This document shows, in pieces, positions 22,408 through 31,092 of a stretch of 64,000 nucleotides of DNA (position 1 is the first letter of the stretch; every line of letters starts with the position of its first letter). A model generated the notes under the pieces. It had not been told where the DNA came from, made no database searches, and saw only the letters and a list, made by a program, of their open reading frames with translations. The position numbers and the translations under genes were made by a program. The DNA lies in contig JAGNLV010000004.1 in assembly GCA_017999435.1 (NCBI GenBank), positions 1 to 64,000 on the forward strand, written 5' to 3'. The DNA is from Candidatus Zixiibacteriota bacterium (GTDB lineage Bacteria > Zixibacteria > MSB-5A5 > GN15 > FEB-12).

Positions 22408-23991
22408 TCAGCGCGCCGGCGTCTCCTCCGAGAAAATTGTTTCGATGCGCCGGGCCGACCGATCGATGATCTCCACGAAGCGTTCGGCCTCAGGGCCGAC
22501 CGGGCGGGCGCGGAGCATCTCCACCGACCCGAGGATGCCGGTCAGCGACGAGCGAATCCGGCCGCGCAGCTCCGCCCGGCGGTCCGCATCCTCGCCACTC
22601 TCGCGATCCCGCCAGGTGAGCGCGCCCCAGGGTGTCTCGTGCAGGCGCACGGCCTGGGCCAGCACCGCCGCCACGGCCGCGGCGAATGTCCGGTCGTCGT
22701 CGGTGAATCCGAACCGGCGGCTCCCCCGGCGGTCGGCCAGGGCAATGATCCCCAGCGTCTCGGTTCCCGCGGTGATGGGCGACAGGAGCGCGGTCGAGAG
22801 ATCGCTCTGGTATATTTGTTGCGCCTCCGCCGCCGACATCCGCTCGGCCGCCTCGGCCTGGCTGATCAGGAGCGCCTCGCCCGTCGCCTGGACCGACTGG
22901 TGCAGGGGCATGAGCGAGCGGATCAGGTACCCGGTCGCCGGCACGGCGTTCTCCACCGGGTGCGCCGCCGCCGCGGCCCGCGACCGCAGGAACTGCCCGT
23001 CGTCTTCAAACAGCGCGATCCGCACCGCAGCCGCTCCGGTCGACCGGCGAAGGACGTCGGCTGCTTCGGCGAACAGCCGGTCGATGTCACCCAGCCGGGC
23101 CGCCGCCTGGGCGGACAAACGGGCGAGCGCCTCCGACCGCTTCATCCCGCGCGCCAGCCGGTCGCGTTCCCGTTCGACCGCCACCGCCAGCCGCAGCGGA
23201 AAGCGCACCTGCGCGGCGAGGTAGCGTTCGCGCTCGCCGAATTCCTCGGCCGAGCGCGCCGCCGCGACCAGCATCGCCGCGCCGCCCGGATCGCCGAGCG
23301 GCACCAACAGCGCCGCCGCCAGTTGCTGGCGGCGAAGCACCGCGGCCAGCGCCGGCTCGAGGAAACGCTCGAAATCCACGGTCACGAACGGTCGGTCCGG
23401 AGGCGGGCTGTCATTCTCCTGCGGGAGGCCCGCCGCCTCCCGCGCCAGCGACTTCTCCGTCAAATGCGTCCCGTTGCCGCCGGCCGTATAGCGGCGGATA
23501 TCCCACTCCCCGTATGCCATCGCCAGCGAACTCAATTCTCCCCCGAGCGCCGCTTTCAACACACGCGCAATCGCCGTGAACGAATCCGCCAGCGGCGCCC
23601 CGAGGGCGAGTGCGTCCTGGAGCTGGGCGCGGACGATTTCCGCCTCGCGCCGAAGCGGTTCTGACGGGACGTCATGGAGGATCTTCCCCGTCCGACGCGC
23701 CGGCAGCCACACGGAGGCCCCGGAGGCCGTCAGCACGGCCCCGGTGATCGCGAGAATCGCCGCGCTTACCTCCAGGAACGGCGGCTGCGAAATGAACGGC
23801 ACAGCGGCCGTCGCCCCCGTCGCCTCGCCGAGGTAGAGCACGGCCACCAAACCGAACAGGCCGACGCCGACGACGAGATTGCGGAACTGCTCGCGGTATT
23901 GATCCGCCAGGTATTTGCCATATAGTCTGAGCAGCACCAGCAGCGCCAACATGAACAAGGCGGCGCCAAACGGCGCCCACGGCAAAGCCAT
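22408..23991 (-). CDS. Membrane-anchored dual-GAF sensor with a remnant dimerisation helix
   Basis: 527 aa, ATG 23991 with GGAGG upstream. Three transmembrane helices lie at about residues 7-24, 36-54 and 74-95. Two GAF-like domains follow (about 135-270 and 300-450; the second has LSPITAGTETLGIIALADR). The protein ends in ELRGRIRSSLTGILGSVEML, which resembles a HisKA helix without the phospho-acceptor His; there is no ATPase domain. First of three same-strand sensor genes (36 nt to the next). It may be the membrane tether and input of a shared complex. Confidence 0.75.
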   Translation of the reverse strand: MALPWAPFGAALFMLALLVLLRLYGKYLADQYREQFRNLVVGVGLFGLVAVLYLGEATGATAAVPFISQPPFLEVSAAILAITGAVLTASGASVWLPARRTGKILHDVPSEPLRREAEIVRAQLQDALALGAPLADSFTAIARVLKAALGGELSSLAMAYGEWDIRRYTAGGNGTHLTEKSLAREAAGLPQENDSPPPDRPFVTVDFERFLEPALAAVLRRQQLAAALLVPLGDPGGAAMLVAAARSAEEFGERERYLAAQVRFPLRLAVAVERERDRLARGMKRSEALARLSAQAAARLGDIDRLFAEAADVLRRSTGAAAVRIALFEDDGQFLRSRAAAAAHPVENAVPATGYLIRSLMPLHQSVQATGEALLISQAEAAERMSAAEAQQIYQSDLSTALLSPITAGTETLGIIALADRRGSRRFGFTDDDRTFAAAVAAVLAQAVRLHETPWGALTWRDRESGEDADRRAELRGRIRSSLTGILGSVEMLRARPVGPEAERFVEIIDRSARRIETIFSEETPAR

Positions 23992-24150
23992 ACACCCTCC
24001 GGTCGGGCTAACTGATTATCTTTTTTCAGATTATCGGCAGAACCGGGGGACGGTTTATGCATCGTCGGAACTTGTCACCGGCACCGGAGGCCTCGCCGTC
24101 TCAGTTCCGTATCCCCCTGAAACACAAAGCCTTGTGGCCACGAAAAGGCC

Positions 24151-24810
24151 TCACGACGGGAACAAAGAAGGATTGATGACTCGCTGATAGTTCTTGAAAT
24201 GGATCTTGGCCGTCTTCCGCAGTATGTCCCGCCCGTGCTGCCGCACCAGCGCGGCTCCCGCCCGATCCACGATTGCCGCCGCCCCTTTCGGCAATTCCAC
24301 TCCCATTTCGCGCGAGAGCGTCTGCAGTTGCCGGATGAATTCGGCCCGGGCGATGATGGAAGCGGCGGCGACCTGTGGAATTTCCTCGGCGCGAAACCGC
24401 TGCTCGAGCGCGACCGAGTGCCCATGGAACGCCACGGCCTCGGCCACGAGGGCAGTCTTGCCGAACTGGTCGACCACCACCAAATCCGCCGGGTGGTCGC
24501 GCAGCAGACGGTCGATCGCCCGGGCGTGGAGATCGGCCAGCAGCCGATTGAGATTGCGGATTTTCTCGTAAGCCCGGTTGTATTCCTCGGGCGGCATGAT
24601 TTCAACTGCGAAGGGGTAGGCGCGCCGCAACTGCTCATCGATCGTCAGGAGACGCCGGTCGGCAATTCCCTTGCCGTCGCGCACCCCCAGCCCCTTCAGG
24701 TCCGCCAGCGCGCTGTCGGGCGCCGCCAGCGCGGCGACCACCAGCGGGCCGAAGAAGTCCCCCTTGCCGGATTCGTCGACCCCGATGACGCGGCGGTCCC
24801 CCGCCGCCAC
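24151..24810 (-). CDS. Ribonuclease H of the HIII type, lacking the N-terminal domain
   Basis: 219 aa from the GTG at 24810, which overlaps the efp stop as TAGTG. The active-site motif is DESGKGDFFGPLVVAAL, the RNase HIII form (GKGD), not the GRGPLAGP form of RNase HII. The later blocks VAAASIIARAEFIRQL and LPKGAAAIVDRAGAALV also match HIII, ending in KIHFKNYQ. RNase HIII proteins normally carry an extra N-terminal TBP-like substrate-binding domain of about 80-90 residues; it is absent here. It cleaves RNA in RNA-DNA hybrids during replication. Translationally coupled to efp. Confidence 0.88.
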   Translation of the reverse strand: MAAGDRRVIGVDESGKGDFFGPLVVAALAAPDSALADLKGLGVRDGKGIADRRLLTIDEQLRRAYPFAVEIMPPEEYNRAYEKIRNLNRLLADLHARAIDRLLRDHPADLVVVDQFGKTALVAEAVAFHGHSVALEQRFRAEEIPQVAAASIIARAEFIRQLQTLSREMGVELPKGAAAIVDRAGAALVRQHGRDILRKTAKIHFKNYQRVINPSLFPS

Positions 24811-25370
24811 TAGTTCGCCCGCTCGAGATACTCGCCCGTCCGCGTGTCCACCTTCACCATGTCCCCCTCCTTGACGAACGGCGGGACTTTCACCTCGAGC
24901 CCGGTGGACAGCTTGGCCGGCTTGGTGACATTGCTCACCGTGTCGCCGCGGGCGGCCGGTTCCGTATAGATGACCTCGAGAGTGACCGATGCCGGCAGAT
25001 CGACCGAGATCGGCTGACCATCCAGGAAGAACACCCGGTACTCGCTGTTCTCCACCAGGTACCACTTGGCGTCGCCCAGCGAATCAGCCAGGATCACCAC
25101 CTGCTCGAACGACTCGGTGTCCATGAAACTGAACTCCCCGGCGTTCTCGTACAGGTACTGCATTTTTCGTTCCTGGGTGTCGGGCGCCTTGAACGTGTCG
25201 TTCGAGCCGAACACCCTTTCGATCACCGCCCCGGTTTTCATGTGTTTCAGCCGCGTCCGGATGTTGGCTCTCCCGCGGCCCATTTTCACATGCTGGTAAT
25301 CGACAATGTAGAACGGTTGTTCGTCGACTATTATGCGCAGCCCTTTTCTGAAATCCGACGGTGAATACAT
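24810..25370 (-). CDS. efp: Translation elongation factor P
   Basis: 186 aa, three beta domains. It stimulates peptide-bond formation at polyproline stalls. Motifs: SDFRKGLRIIVDEQPFYIV, NDTFKAPDTQERKMQYLY, FMDTESFEQVVI and the C-terminal KVDTRTGEYLERA. The ATG at 25370 has AGGAGG 5 nt upstream. The modified loop reads VKMGRGRAN: the residue aligned with E. coli Lys34 is Arg32, as in the EarP-rhamnosylated class, although the rest of the loop differs from that class and no earP is in the window. Overlaps rnhC. Confidence 0.95.
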   Translation of the reverse strand: MYSPSDFRKGLRIIVDEQPFYIVDYQHVKMGRGRANIRTRLKHMKTGAVIERVFGSNDTFKAPDTQERKMQYLYENAGEFSFMDTESFEQVVILADSLGDAKWYLVENSEYRVFFLDGQPISVDLPASVTLEVIYTEPAARGDTVSNVTKPAKLSTGLEVKVPPFVKEGDMVKVDTRTGEYLERAN

Positions 25371-25566
25371 CAATTCCTCCTAGAGAATCGGCCCCAAATA
25401 TAACAAAAAGTCGGATCCGCAAAAGACCTTTTTTCCCCGGCCGCCGTGGCGGCCCGGCGGGGTTTGCCGCGGCCGGAGACCCCGGTCGGCGCCCACATCC
25501 CAGGCGCGACCAACCCTCCCTTTATCCTGGTGAGAAAACAGTGCGGCGCCGGTTGCCCCGGATTCC

Positions 25567-27405
25567 TTACCCCCGTACCCGCATCTCCGCCGGCCCTTCG
25601 GCGGCGGCGGGCTGCGGCGCGCCGACCGGCAGGGTGATCGTAAACGTGCTCCCCCGGCCCACCCGCGAATCCACCTCGATCCGCCCCTTGTGCAGGTCGA
25701 CAATCTTGCTGACGAGGGCCAGCCCCAGCCCGGTGCCCGAGGGGCGCGAGGAATAGAACGGCGTGAAGATCTTCGCCACATTCTCCGGGGCGATCCCGCA
25801 AGCGCGGTCGCGGACCCGGATAGCCGTTTCCCCGTTCCCCGCCGCCGCGTCGATCTCGATTTTCCCGGCCGCCCCGGAGTAGGCGTTGGCTGCGTTCTCG
25901 ATCAGGTTGAGAAGCGCCTGGCGCAAGAGGAGCGGATCGGCGGGAATCACGACCTCGGGGATTTCGCCCACCGCAATTTCGACCCGCGGATACGCTTCCC
26001 GCGTGGCAAAACTCGCCGCCGCCTGGCCGATCAGGTCGCGCAGCGGGACCGCCTGGAGATCCGCCTGCAGCGGGCGGGCGAATTCCAGGAACCGCCGCAC
26101 GAGCGATTCGGCCTGCGCCGCCTCGTCCGCGAGCTCCGCCACCGCCGGTTCCTCCACCCCCCGCTTGCCCAGCCGCCGCTTCAGAAGGTTCAGGTAGCCG
26201 GCGATCGCCCCCAGCGAGTTGCGCAACTGGTGCGCAAGCCCGCCCGACATTTCGCCGAGCGCCGCCAGCCGCAACCGCCGTTCGAGCTGTTCCCGCAACT
26301 GAGTGATCTCGGTCGCGTCATTGATCAGCAGCGCCGCGCCGATCGGCTCCCCTTCTCCGTCCCACACCGTCGAGGCCGCAATCCCCAGCACCGGTGTATC
26401 CGGCAGCCCCGCCGGCGTCACCTCCCGATACTCCCCGCCCGCTTCGTCGACAAGCGGCCCCGCGATAGCCTCTGCCAGTTCCCGGGGCATCAGCTCCGCG
26501 TGGAACCGCCCGCGCGCCTCGCCTTCCCGCAGGCCGAGAATCCGCTCCGCCGCCGCATTGATCGTCTGGATCCTGCCCGCCCGGTCGACCGTGACAATCC
26601 CCGATGGCATCGAGGCCAGCAGGTACCGGTTGAACTGCTCGAGCGAGCCGGCCCGCCGGCTGATCTCGAGGTTGAGGCGAAGCAGTTCCCGCTCTTTCTC
26701 GCGCAGCTCCGCGATCATCCGCCGGTAGTCGTTGAGCAGCACCTCGACATCGTCATCGCTCTCGTCCACCGTCCGGCCGGCCGTGCGCGCCTCTTCCTTG
26801 GCCTTCCGGAAGGGCGCAAAGATGAGCCGTGCGAGAATCACATACACCGCGGCGGTGGCCACCAGCGCAATGAGCGACATGACCAGCGCCAGCCGGTAGA
26901 CGTCATCGAGGCGGGCCAGTTCCGGCTCGCGGCGGGAGACCAGGAGCAGCTTCGCCCCCCCGGGTCCCGGCGCCGCCTGGAGAAGGAAATACTCCGCGCC
27001 TTCCCCGCGATTGAGCCGGCCCGGTTTTCCGGCGACGACCTGCCGCACAATTCCCGGCACCCGGTCCGGGGGAAACCGGTCGGCCACCGCCGCGAGCCAG
27101 CGCCGCCGGTCCTCGACCGCCCGGCTCTCGGGCGCCGCCGGCAGGATCCACAGGCTCTCGAGACGGAACCGGCGCATGATTTCCGACTGCCCTTCCCCGG
27201 TCGCGCCCTCGGCCCCCCGCTCAGCCATCAGCCGGAGGACCGCCTGCCCCGCCTCGGCCAGGTGCGCCGCCACCGCCGCCCGTTTGCTCGAGCGCGCGGC
27301 GTAAAGGAGAAAATTGGACGTGAAATTCAGAAACAAAAGCAGGAAGACCAGGGCGAGAATGCCCAGTTGCACCTCGGTCTGGAACTTGTGCCGGCCGGGC
27401 CTCAT
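25567..27405 (-). CDS. PilS/NtrB-like sensor histidine kinase with PAS domain
   Basis: 612 aa. Helix 1 at about residues 12-35, a periplasmic loop of about 135 residues, helix 2 at about 172-195, then a helical linker (200-260), a PAS domain (about 262-370, MPSGIVTVDRAGRIQTINAA), a HisKA helix with SGGLAHQLRNSLGAIAGYL (His392), and an intact ATPase domain (NLIENAANAYSG, DRACGIAPEN, FTPFYSSRPSGTGLGLALV). HxxRN is typical of NtrB/PilS kinases that feed NtrC-type regulators. The gene sits 36 nt after a prepilin peptidase gene; the only NtrC-type regulator in the window is about 11 kb away. Confidence 0.92.
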   Translation of the reverse strand: MRPGRHKFQTEVQLGILALVFLLLFLNFTSNFLLYAARSSKRAAVAAHLAEAGQAVLRLMAERGAEGATGEGQSEIMRRFRLESLWILPAAPESRAVEDRRRWLAAVADRFPPDRVPGIVRQVVAGKPGRLNRGEGAEYFLLQAAPGPGGAKLLLVSRREPELARLDDVYRLALVMSLIALVATAAVYVILARLIFAPFRKAKEEARTAGRTVDESDDDVEVLLNDYRRMIAELREKERELLRLNLEISRRAGSLEQFNRYLLASMPSGIVTVDRAGRIQTINAAAERILGLREGEARGRFHAELMPRELAEAIAGPLVDEAGGEYREVTPAGLPDTPVLGIAASTVWDGEGEPIGAALLINDATEITQLREQLERRLRLAALGEMSGGLAHQLRNSLGAIAGYLNLLKRRLGKRGVEEPAVAELADEAAQAESLVRRFLEFARPLQADLQAVPLRDLIGQAAASFATREAYPRVEIAVGEIPEVVIPADPLLLRQALLNLIENAANAYSGAAGKIEIDAAAGNGETAIRVRDRACGIAPENVAKIFTPFYSSRPSGTGLGLALVSKIVDLHKGRIEVDSRVGRGSTFTITLPVGAPQPAAAEGPAEMRVRG

Positions 27406-27441
27406 ACCGCGTTCGATCCCTTCCGCCTGCCCCCACCCGGG

Positions 27442-28224
27442 TCAGTTGAGGCCGACGATCCGGGTCAGGTAGAACCCGATGATGCGGTCGCCGTAGAGGC
27501 CGCTGATCACGGCGGCCACCGCCAGGTACGGCCCGAAGGGAATCATCCGGTCGCGGCGCATCTTCGATGAGATCAGCATGGCGATGACGCCCACGACCAG
27601 GCCGATCACGGCCGCCGCGAGAAACACCAGGAGCACTTTCTGCCATCCGAGGAAGGCCCCCAGCATCGCCGCCATCTTGATGTCCCCGCCGCCCATCGCC
27701 TCTTTGCGGAACAGCGCCTCCCCCAGCACCGCGATCAGGTAGAGCGATCCTCCACCCACGACGAGACCGATGAGTGACTGCACGATGCCGAGCCCGTTCG
27801 GTAGAAACGACGCCGCCAGCCCCGCCGCCATGCCCGACAGCGTGATCGAATCGGGAATGATCTGGTGGTCGAGATCCACGAAGATGATCACGATGAGGGC
27901 CGAGACGAGTGCCGCCCAGACAAAGAACATGGGGCTGAACCCGAGGTAGGCCCAGAAGTACACGTACGCCCCGGCCGTCATCAGCTCCACCAGCGGGTAC
28001 CGCCACGAAATCGGCTGCCGGCAGAATGCACACTTCCCCCGCAGAGCGGCCCAGCTGGCCAGCGGAATGTTGTGGTACCACCGCAGCTGCGTCCCGCACT
28101 TCGGACAGATCGACCGCCCGAGGCCGAACCGCTTCTTCAGCGGCAGCCGGTAGATGACGACGTTGAGAAACGAGCCGATCGCCAACCCGACCGCGCCGAT
28201 CCAGATGAGAATGAGTGTATTCAT
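27442..28224 (-). CDS. pilD: Prepilin peptidase (type IV leader peptidase)
   Basis: 260 aa, polytopic. It cleaves and N-methylates type IV prepilins or type II pseudopilins at the inner membrane. The N-terminal cytoplasmic domain has two CxxC pairs (SICPKCGTQL and KCAFCRQPISWRYPLVE) and the start motif GSFLNVVIYRLP. The catalytic aspartates are in FVDLDHQIIPD and MGGGDIKM (GxGD). About eight hydrophobic helices. No pilin gene is in the window, so the substrate must be elsewhere. Cotranscription with rsmE upstream and the kinase downstream is likely. Confidence 0.95.
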   Translation of the reverse strand: MNTLILIWIGAVGLAIGSFLNVVIYRLPLKKRFGLGRSICPKCGTQLRWYHNIPLASWAALRGKCAFCRQPISWRYPLVELMTAGAYVYFWAYLGFSPMFFVWAALVSALIVIIFVDLDHQIIPDSITLSGMAAGLAASFLPNGLGIVQSLIGLVVGGGSLYLIAVLGEALFRKEAMGGGDIKMAAMLGAFLGWQKVLLVFLAAAVIGLVVGVIAMLISSKMRRDRMIPFGPYLAVAAVISGLYGDRIIGFYLTRIVGLN

Positions 28225-28251
28225 ACACTCTCTGTATCGGCGGATCGGGCG

Positions 28252-29010
28252 CTAACTCAACTCGCCGAGCGCGTGCATGACCAGCGCGCAGACCACCGGA
28301 CCGGCTGTCTCGCTCCGAAGGATGCGCGGGCCGAGACTGATCGGCGCGTAGCCGGCCGCGATCGCCCGCCCCGCCTCGGCCTCGGAAAACCCCGCCTCCG
28401 GACCCACCAGCAGCGAGACCCTTGACACGCCCGGCGGGATCGCCTGGGCCGAGAGCGGCTTTCCCCCCGGCGCGGCGTGAAACACGAGGTTCAGGGCCTC
28501 GGGGTCGGTGTACGCGAGGAACGACTCGAGGCCGGTCGGCAGGGCAATCTCCGGGCGATAGGAACGGCGGCATTGCTTGACGGCCGCCAGGGCCACCTTC
28601 TCCAGGCGGCGCACCCGGGCCGCCGCCCGCCCGGCGTCCTCCATCCTGACCTTGGATTTCTCCCCGAGAATCGGCACGAACCGCTGCACGCCCAGCTCGG
28701 TTCCTCTCTGGACCACGGCGTCGAACTTCGCCCCCGCCGACAGCCCGGCCGCCAGCGTCAGCCGCACGGCCGGCTCCCCGAAATTGCGGATCGTGTCGCG
28801 GACTCGCACGGTCACCGTCGCCCCCCGCGCTCCCGCCTCGACGATCTCCCCCCGCCGCGCGGCGCCGAGACCGTCGATCACCAGCAGGCGGTCCCCGATG
28901 CCCAGGCGCAGGACGCGCAGGGCATGGTGCGCCTCATCCCCCCGGAGCACAACCGCGTCTCCGGAGAGGTCCTCAGGGGGAGCGTAGAAGATGGGGAGCG
29001 GGGTCGGCAT
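28252..29010 (-). CDS. rsmE: 16S rRNA (uracil1498-N3)-methyltransferase
   Basis: 252 aa, SPOUT-family methyltransferase. The N-terminal PUA-like part has LRGDEAHHALRVLRLGIGD; the knotted catalytic part has KFDAVVQRGTELGVQRFVPI, AAVKQCRRSYRPEI, LLVGPEAGFSEAE and ISLGPRILRSETA, the last two forming the SAM-binding knot. It methylates U1498 of 16S rRNA in the decoding region. Starts 3 nt after prmA, a common pairing. Confidence 0.95.
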   Translation of the reverse strand: MPTPLPIFYAPPEDLSGDAVVLRGDEAHHALRVLRLGIGDRLLVIDGLGAARRGEIVEAGARGATVTVRVRDTIRNFGEPAVRLTLAAGLSAGAKFDAVVQRGTELGVQRFVPILGEKSKVRMEDAGRAAARVRRLEKVALAAVKQCRRSYRPEIALPTGLESFLAYTDPEALNLVFHAAPGGKPLSAQAIPPGVSRVSLLVGPEAGFSEAEAGRAIAAGYAPISLGPRILRSETAGPVVCALVMHALGELS

Positions 29011-29013
29011 GGT

Positions 29014-29895
29014 TCAGGCAAACGTGATGGTGATCGTGCGCCACTCGTTGTCCGGGAGCACCGCCCGGTCGGCCGCGCCCAGGCGGTCGAGGCCAGCCGC
29101 CACCTCCGGAACATCCTGTTCGAGCAGCCCGGAGAGCACCAGGTGTCCCGGCCGGCCGGTCAACTCGACCAGCCGCGGGAGCATCTCCAGAATCGTGCTC
29201 TTGATGATGTTGGCGACGGCCAGGTCGTAGGGACGGTCGCCCCGGCATTTCCCGATGGAGCCGAAGAGAATGTCGTGCGGGGCCGCCACCGCGTTGCGCC
29301 GGAAATTCTCGCGGCAGTTGTCGATCGCCGTCACGTCATAGTCAATCGCCTTGATGTAGCCGGCACCCATTTTGTCGGCGAGGATCGACAGGATTCCCGA
29401 CCCGCAGCCCAGGTCGAGGACACGCCCTCCCGGCTGGAGATGCTGCCGGATGATCCTCAGACAGGACCGGGTTGTCTCGTGGGTCCCGGTCCCGAACGCC
29501 ATTTTCGGCTCGATGACGATGTCGTAGGGGGTGGCGATCGGCGCCGGTGCCCAGGGCGGTCGGATGACGATGTCGCCGATCACCACCGGCTGCACTGAGC
29601 GCCGGTATTCCTCTTCCCACGCCCGGTTCCTGATTTCGGTGGCCGTGACCAGCCGCCCCGGGTCGACGTCCGCGCCAAGCAGCTGCACGACATACCCCCT
29701 GACCATCGCCATCTGCGCCGCCACCGCCTCGGGGTTGGCGTAGAACAGCACCCGTGTTTCCGGGGACCCTTCCTCCTCCTCGAGCACCAGTCCGGCGCTG
29801 ATTCGTTCGACGATGAAATCCGACAATGCGTCGACCTGAGCGCGCGGGACCCGCACGCGAATTTCGTAGATCGATTCCGGCGAAGTTGCCGCCAT
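29014..29895 (-). CDS. prmA: Ribosomal protein L11 methyltransferase
   Basis: 293 aa from the ATG at 29895, which has GGAGG upstream; the frame is open for 49 more codons that overlap dnaJ and have no family match. The N-terminal L11-binding domain precedes a class I SAM methyltransferase: MAFGTGTHETTRSCLRII, LDLGCGSGILSILA (SAM motif), and DLAVANIIKST with the catalytic-loop Asn-Ile. It trimethylates L11. Located 13 nt after dnaJ, as in many bacteria. Confidence 0.95.
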   Translation of the reverse strand: MAATSPESIYEIRVRVPRAQVDALSDFIVERISAGLVLEEEEGSPETRVLFYANPEAVAAQMAMVRGYVVQLLGADVDPGRLVTATEIRNRAWEEEYRRSVQPVVIGDIVIRPPWAPAPIATPYDIVIEPKMAFGTGTHETTRSCLRIIRQHLQPGGRVLDLGCGSGILSILADKMGAGYIKAIDYDVTAIDNCRENFRRNAVAAPHDILFGSIGKCRGDRPYDLAVANIIKSTILEMLPRLVELTGRPGHLVLSGLLEQDVPEVAAGLDRLGAADRAVLPDNEWRTITITFA

Positions 29896-29908
29896 AGGCG
29901 CGCCTCCG

Positions 29909-31081
29909 TTACACTCCGAGTGTCTCGCGCAGTTTCGACAGGAACGATTTCCCGCCCTGGGGCGCTTTGAACGATTCACACCGCGCGAGTTGTTCGAGCA
30001 TCTCCCGCTCGCGCGCCTCGAGCCTGGTCGGGACCCAGACATGGATGCGCACGAGTTGGTCGCCGCGGCCGCCGGTGTGCAGATGGGGGATCCCCTTCCC
30101 CTTCAGTTTCAGCACTTTCCCCGGCTGTGTGCCCGGCGGGACTTTCAGCTTGGCCGACCCGTCAAGCGTCGGCACCTCGACCGTTCCGCCGAGGGCCGCG
30201 GTCGCGAACGACACCGGCAGCTCCATGACCACGTTGTCGCCGTGGCGCTCGAACGTCTCGTGCTCCTGCTCGTCGAACACGGCGATGAGATCTCCGGGCG
30301 GGCCGCCGGCCGGCGCGGCGTTCCCCATCCCCTCGACCGCGAGGTAGTTTCCGCTCGCCACGCCCGCCGGGATGTTGATTTTGACGGTGCTCTCGCCGCG
30401 CACCCGCCCCTCGCCGCCGCAGCTCGGACACGGATCGGCGATGATCTCCCCCGACCCCCGGCACATGCTGCAGGTCGACACCTGCTGGACCGTGCCGAGG
30501 AACGTGCGCGTGACGGTGCGCACCTGCCCCCGTCCTTTGCACTGCGGGCAGGTTTTCTTTGACGATCCGGCCGCCACGCCGGTCCCGTCGCACGCGTCGC
30601 AGGTGACCAGCCGCTTGACGCGGATCGATTTTTCCAGCCCCGTGTTGATTTCTTCCAGTGCCAGCGGGATCCGCACCCGCAGATCTTCGCCGCGCACGGT
30701 GCGCCGCTGGCGCGTCCCGCTCCCCATGCCCATGCCGAAGAGATCATCGAAGATCGAGCCGCTGCCGCCGAAGTCGCGCATGAACGCCCGGAGCGCGTCG
30801 CCGAGGTCGAACCCCTCGAATCCGCCGCCGAATCCGCCGAACCCCGGTCCGCCGGCGCCCACCCCGGCGTGCCCGAACTGATCGTAGGTCTGCCGTTTCC
30901 GCGGATCCTTCAGCACCTCGTACGCCTCGGTCGCCTCCTTGAACTTCTCCTCCGCCTCCTGATTCCCGGGGTTGCGGTCCGGGTGGTACTTCAACGCCAG
31001 CTTGCGATAGGCGGACTTGATCTGCTCTTCGGTGGCGCCGCGGTCGACCGCCAGCACCTCGTAGTAGTCTCGTTTGTTCAT
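29909..31081 (-). CDS. dnaJ: Chaperone protein DnaJ
   Basis: 390 aa, type I Hsp40. The J domain holds KYHPDRNPG with the HPD triad that stimulates DnaK ATPase. It is followed by a G/F-rich segment ([20 protein letters not shown]), a four-repeat zinc region ([32 protein letters not shown]), and two C-terminal client-binding domains. All eight zinc cysteines are present. Lies 11 nt after dnaK. Confidence 0.97.
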   Translation of the reverse strand: MNKRDYYEVLAVDRGATEEQIKSAYRKLALKYHPDRNPGNQEAEEKFKEATEAYEVLKDPRKRQTYDQFGHAGVGAGGPGFGGFGGGFEGFDLGDALRAFMRDFGGSGSIFDDLFGMGMGSGTRQRRTVRGEDLRVRIPLALEEINTGLEKSIRVKRLVTCDACDGTGVAAGSSKKTCPQCKGRGQVRTVTRTFLGTVQQVSTCSMCRGSGEIIADPCPSCGGEGRVRGESTVKINIPAGVASGNYLAVEGMGNAAPAGGPPGDLIAVFDEQEHETFERHGDNVVMELPVSFATAALGGTVEVPTLDGSAKLKVPPGTQPGKVLKLKGKGIPHLHTGGRGDQLVRIHVWVPTRLEAREREMLEQLARCESFKAPQGGKSFLSKLRETLGV

Positions 31082-31092
31082 CCGGGCTGCGT

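Noticed and set aside
25690-27570. 626-codon plus-strand frame across the PilS-like kinase
   Set aside because: It overlaps an intact kinase on the other strand and crosses into the next gene; the sequence is low-complexity Arg/Pro.
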